The notes beneath the pieces were generated by a model. That model did no database searches and was not told where the DNA came from. It was given only the letters and a program-made list of their open reading frames with translations. A stretch of 64,000 nucleotides of DNA from Streptomyces xantholiticus. GTDB taxonomy: Bacteria > Actinomycetota > Actinomycetes > Streptomycetales > Streptomycetaceae. This document shows, in pieces, positions 62,113 through 64,000 of the stretch. The stretch is taken from NCBI RefSeq assembly GCF_014651015.1, contig NZ_BMWB01000004.1:1-64000 (forward strand), read 5' to 3'. Every line of letters begins with the position of its first letter. Position 1 is the first letter of the stretch. The position numbers and the translations under genes were made by a program.

Positions 62113-63201
62113 TCAGGCTCCCTTGGGGACGGTCGCGGTGATGCGCAGGTCGGTGCCGATGCGCTCGGTCTCTGTGACGTCGAGCCGCAACGCTTCGGTG
62201 ATGGTGGTGATTCCGGCGTCGGCGAGGGCGGCGGGGCCGGCGCCGAGGAGTACGGGGGCGAGGTAGCCGATGACGCGGTCGACGGCTTGGGCGGCGACGA
62301 AGGAGCCGGCGAGGGTCGGGCCGCCTTCGAGGAGTACGGAGCGGATGCCGGCCTGGTGGAGGGTGCTCAGCAGGTGTGGGATGTCGATGCCGCCGCCGGT
62401 CGCGCGCCGCAGGGTCCAGGTCTCCCCCGGCAGGAACTCCTCGACCGGGACGTCGTCGGCGACGACGACCACGGTGGGCGCCGCGTCGTCCAGGACCCTC
62501 GCGCCCGGGCGCACCGCGGCGGCGTTCGTGTCGATCACGACCCGCAGTGGCTGGGTCGCGCCCTCGAGGCCGCGTACGGCCAGGTGCGGGTCGTCGGCGC
62601 GCATGGTGCCGGAGCCGACCACGACCGCGTCGGACTCCGCGCGCAGCCGGTGGACGTCGGCGCGGGACTCCGGCGAGCTGATCCAGCGGCTGGTGCCGTC
62701 GGCTGCGGCGATGCGGCCGTCGAGGGTGGCGGCGTACTTCCAGGTCACGTACGGGCGCCCGAGGCGTACGGAGGTGAGCCAGGCGATGTTGCCCGCCTCG
62801 GCCTCCTCCTCCAGCAGTCCGTGCGCGACTTCGACGCCGGCGGCACGCAAGGTGTCGGCGCCTCCGGTGGCCTGCGGGTTCGGGTCGGCGACCGCATACA
62901 CGACGCGGGCGATCCCGGCCTCGCTCAGGGCCTGGGCACAGGGGCCGGTTCGGCCGGTGTGGTTGCAGGGCTCGAGGGTGACGTACGCGGTGCCGCCGCG
63001 GGCGAGGACTCCGGCCGCGCGCAGGGCGTGGATCTCGGCGTGCGGTCCGCCGGCCCGCTGGTGGAAGCCCTCGCCGACCACGTGTCCCGAGGCGTCGGTG
63101 ATGACGCACCCGACGACCGGGTTGGGGCTGGTGGAGCCGAGTCCGCGGGCGGCGAGCACGACGGCTCGGCGCATGGCGTCCATGTCGGCTGCGGTGGCCA
63201 C
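62113..63201 (-). CDS. ribD: Bifunctional pyrimidine deaminase/reductase
   Basis: 362 residues. N-terminal deaminase: GGPHAEIHALRAAG (zinc His and catalytic Glu) and TLEPCNHTGRTGPCAQAL (two zinc Cys). C-terminal reductase: TWKYAATLDGRIAAADGTSRWISS and VLLEGGPTLAGSFVAAQAVD. Catalyses steps two and three of riboflavin synthesis. Start GTG 63201 with GGAGGA six bases upstream. This ribosome-binding site can be sequestered by the FMN riboswitch described next. First gene of the rib-his operon. Confidence 0.94.
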   Translation of the reverse strand: MATAADMDAMRRAVVLAARGLGSTSPNPVVGCVITDASGHVVGEGFHQRAGGPHAEIHALRAAGVLARGGTAYVTLEPCNHTGRTGPCAQALSEAGIARVVYAVADPNPQATGGADTLRAAGVEVAHGLLEEEAEAGNIAWLTSVRLGRPYVTWKYAATLDGRIAAADGTSRWISSPESRADVHRLRAESDAVVVGSGTMRADDPHLAVRGLEGATQPLRVVIDTNAAAVRPGARVLDDAAPTVVVVADDVPVEEFLPGETWTLRRATGGGIDIPHLLSTLHQAGIRSVLLEGGPTLAGSFVAAQAVDRVIGYLAPVLLGAGPAALADAGITTITEALRLDVTETERIGTDLRITATVPKGA

Positions 63202-63356
63202 CGGGTCCTCCTGCCTCTTCGGGCACGGACTCCGGGGCCTGTCGATGCGACAGAGAGCGGGAACGACACCAGGAGAACGCCGAGGCCGAGTCGCCGGTCG
63301 CCGGATCGTGAACGGCGATCGACAGACGGCCGACGCACCTGACGGTGACACCCGCC
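63202..63356 (-). promoter_or_regulatory. ribD leader with ribosome-binding-site switch helix
   Basis: The 155 bases between the FMN aptamer and ribD. On the minus strand CCCCGGAGT (complement of 63229-63237) can pair with ACTCCGGGG at the 5' edge of the aptamer. CCGGAGTCC (complement of 63227-63235) can instead pair with GGACCCGG (complement of 63201-63208), which covers the end of the ribosome-binding site and the first base of the GTG. The two pairings exclude each other. No T-run terminator is seen, so control at translation is favoured. Confidence 0.6.
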
Positions 63357-63483
63357 GCGCACTGCCTCCCATCCGGACTTTAACCGTCGGTCCAGGAATT
63401 TCACCTGGTCAACCGGCCGCTGGCTGCGGACGGGTCGCGGACTGTAACCGCCGGTTCGGAATTGCACCGACCCCGGAGTGCGC
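63357..63483 (-). promoter_or_regulatory. FMN riboswitch (RFN element)
   Basis: The minus strand shows the conserved RFN order: GGGGTCGGTGCAATTCCGAA, CCGGCGGTTACAGTCCGCGA, then GGTGAAATTCCTGGACCGA, CGGTTAAAGTCCGGATGGGA and GGCAGTGCGC. The closing helix P1 is GCGCACT (complement of 63477-63483) with AGTGCGC (complement of 63357-63363). It binds FMN and lowers expression of the riboflavin genes. It lies 156 bases from the ribD start. Confidence 0.95.
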
Positions 63484-63596
63484 TGCTGCTGATACAGGGA
63501 CAGTCTGCCACGCGCTGTACTGCGCCATGCGGGTGACGGCTGTGGACTGGCTCACACGCGCGCCCGTGAGGCGGTCGGCGCCATGCTCGATCAGCG

Positions 63597-63638
63597 TGGT
63601 CCAGACCTATTGACGCACTGGTCCGGTCCTCCTAGTGT
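63597..63638 (+). promoter_or_regulatory. Chitinase-type promoter with DasR site and direct repeat
   Basis: TGGTCCAGACCT (63597-63608) matches both the 12-base direct repeat of Streptomyces chitinase promoters and the DasR operator core. A degenerate second copy TGGTCCGGTCCT lies at 63619-63630. The promoter reads TTGACG (63610-63615), 17 bases, TAGTGT (63633-63638). Expected start near 63645. This is a complete chitinase control region ahead of a truncated gene. Confidence 0.8.
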
Positions 63639-63721
63639 CTGCGACACGTGCGCGGACCAGGCCCGCCGGTGCGCGCAGACCGGGCCGACCTCCTTTTTCC
63701 ATCAGCCAGTTGCGCGCCGGC

Positions 63722-63859
63722 GAACACCCCTTTTCACGTCTGGCCGGTGAAACCGTGTGCCACAAATCGCGCCAATGGAAGTCCAAGTGGTGGACGAAGG
63801 GCGAGGGCCCGGGTACGACCGGTGAGTGGGGTGTCCGGCAGGGCCTCGGCGCCTGCTGA
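63722..63859 (+). pseudogene. Chitinase remnant (C-terminal chitin-binding module CBM5/12)
   Basis: The last 45 codons of this frame read LAGETVCHKSRQWKSKWWTK and GEGPGTTGEWGVRQGLGAC, then stop. This is the C-terminal part of a chitin-binding module of family 5/12 (typical KWKAKWWTQGEEPGTTGEWGVWQDLGAC pattern; WGVRQ for WGVWQ is one visible change). Only about 70 bases separate it from the chitinase promoter, so signal peptide and catalytic domain have been lost by deletion. A chitinase gene stands at this place, next to ribE, in S. coelicolor as I recall. Confidence 0.8.
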
Positions 63860-63877
63860 CCCCCCGTCCCGTGACAG

Positions 63878-63913
63878 CCCGGCGGCGGTTCAACGGCCCT
63901 TGCCGTCGCCGGG
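63878..63913 (+). terminator. Terminator of the chitinase remnant
   Basis: CCCGGCGGCGG (63878-63888) and CCGTCGCCGGG (63903-63913) form an 11-bp stem with one G-U pair, 19 bases after the remnant's stop codon. 63914-64000 holds no recognisable gene. Confidence 0.7.
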
Positions 63914-64000
63914 CCCGGTCCTCCCGTCGCCCCTGCCCCCGTCCTCCCGGCGGACCGCCACTCCGGCAGGGTCGCCCGCCCCCTGTCCTGCGCCGTCATC

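Noticed and set aside
63607..63999. A minus-strand 130-codon frame at the right end
   Set aside because: It is the antisense of the chitin-binding remnant and its promoter, with no recognisable motif.
1..64000. CRISPR array, insertion sequence, integrase or tRNA gene
   Set aside because: No regularly spaced repeats, transposase or integrase motifs or cloverleaf with a GTTCGAxTCC-type T arm were recognised on either strand by eye.

Overview
The window is a typical piece of a Streptomyces chromosome core. G+C is very high with strongly GC-rich third codon positions, and GTG starts, ATGA/GTGA overlaps and TTGAC/TAxxxT promoters are common. The gene order crr-ptsI ... smeA-sffA ... rbpA ... hisG-hisE-ribH-ribBA-pnuC-ribE-ribD is the one I know from the SCO1390-SCO1443 region of S. 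coelicolor. I find no insertion sequence, integrase, CRISPR array or tRNA, so the novelty lies in small elements and poorly studied operons within core DNA.

Layout, left to right. At the left edge (1-200, minus) is the leader of an rRNA operon whose 16S gene lies just outside. It shares its upstream DNA with crr-ptsI (551-2746), which has a DasR-type site. Next come a hypothetical gene, a divergent MFS/MocR pair around a perfect operator, acetoacetyl-CoA synthetase, a GH31 glycosidase, a NUDIX hydrolase, a secreted VanX-like dipeptidase and an Mpo1-like protein (2828-12807). Then glpF-glpK (13050-15385) faces a cvnA-B-C-D conservon (15516-19813).

20745-28813 (minus) is the most interesting operon: kleisin-like, MukE-like and giant MukB/SMC-like genes, arranged like a Wadjet/Mks condensin but with no JetD nuclease gene. 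It is followed upstream by a decayed 5-oxoprolinase fragment and a coupled operon of two GT4 glycosyltransferases and an SGNH hydrolase (29224-32401). At 32575-34653 a HEAT-repeat gene is preceded by an overlooked 21-residue peptide gene ending in CRCAA, and then an ankyrin-repeat gene.

34843-36757 is smeA-sffA (sporulation septum DNA pump) behind a BldD-type box. 36909-41320 is a MocR regulator divergent from yczE-GDPD-MFS. rbpA (41587) has a perfect sigma-R promoter. fxsA/ppm1, an Lrp-amidohydrolase pair, an acyl-CoA dehydrogenase with a TetR gene, a C39 peptidase and a small kinase follow. A probable small RNA (52382-52450) precedes a CbxX/EccA-like AAA+ gene, then come two coupled CorC/TlyC-type membrane proteins and a PH-domain protein.

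The right end is the riboflavin/histidine cluster, transcribed right to left from ribD under an FMN riboswitch whose switching helices can be read from the sequence. Behind it (63597-63913) is a gutted chitinase gene: DasR-type repeat, promoter, last part of the chitin-binding module and terminator are kept, and the catalytic domain is gone.

Functions were assigned from protein motifs and remembered family features only; no database search was possible.
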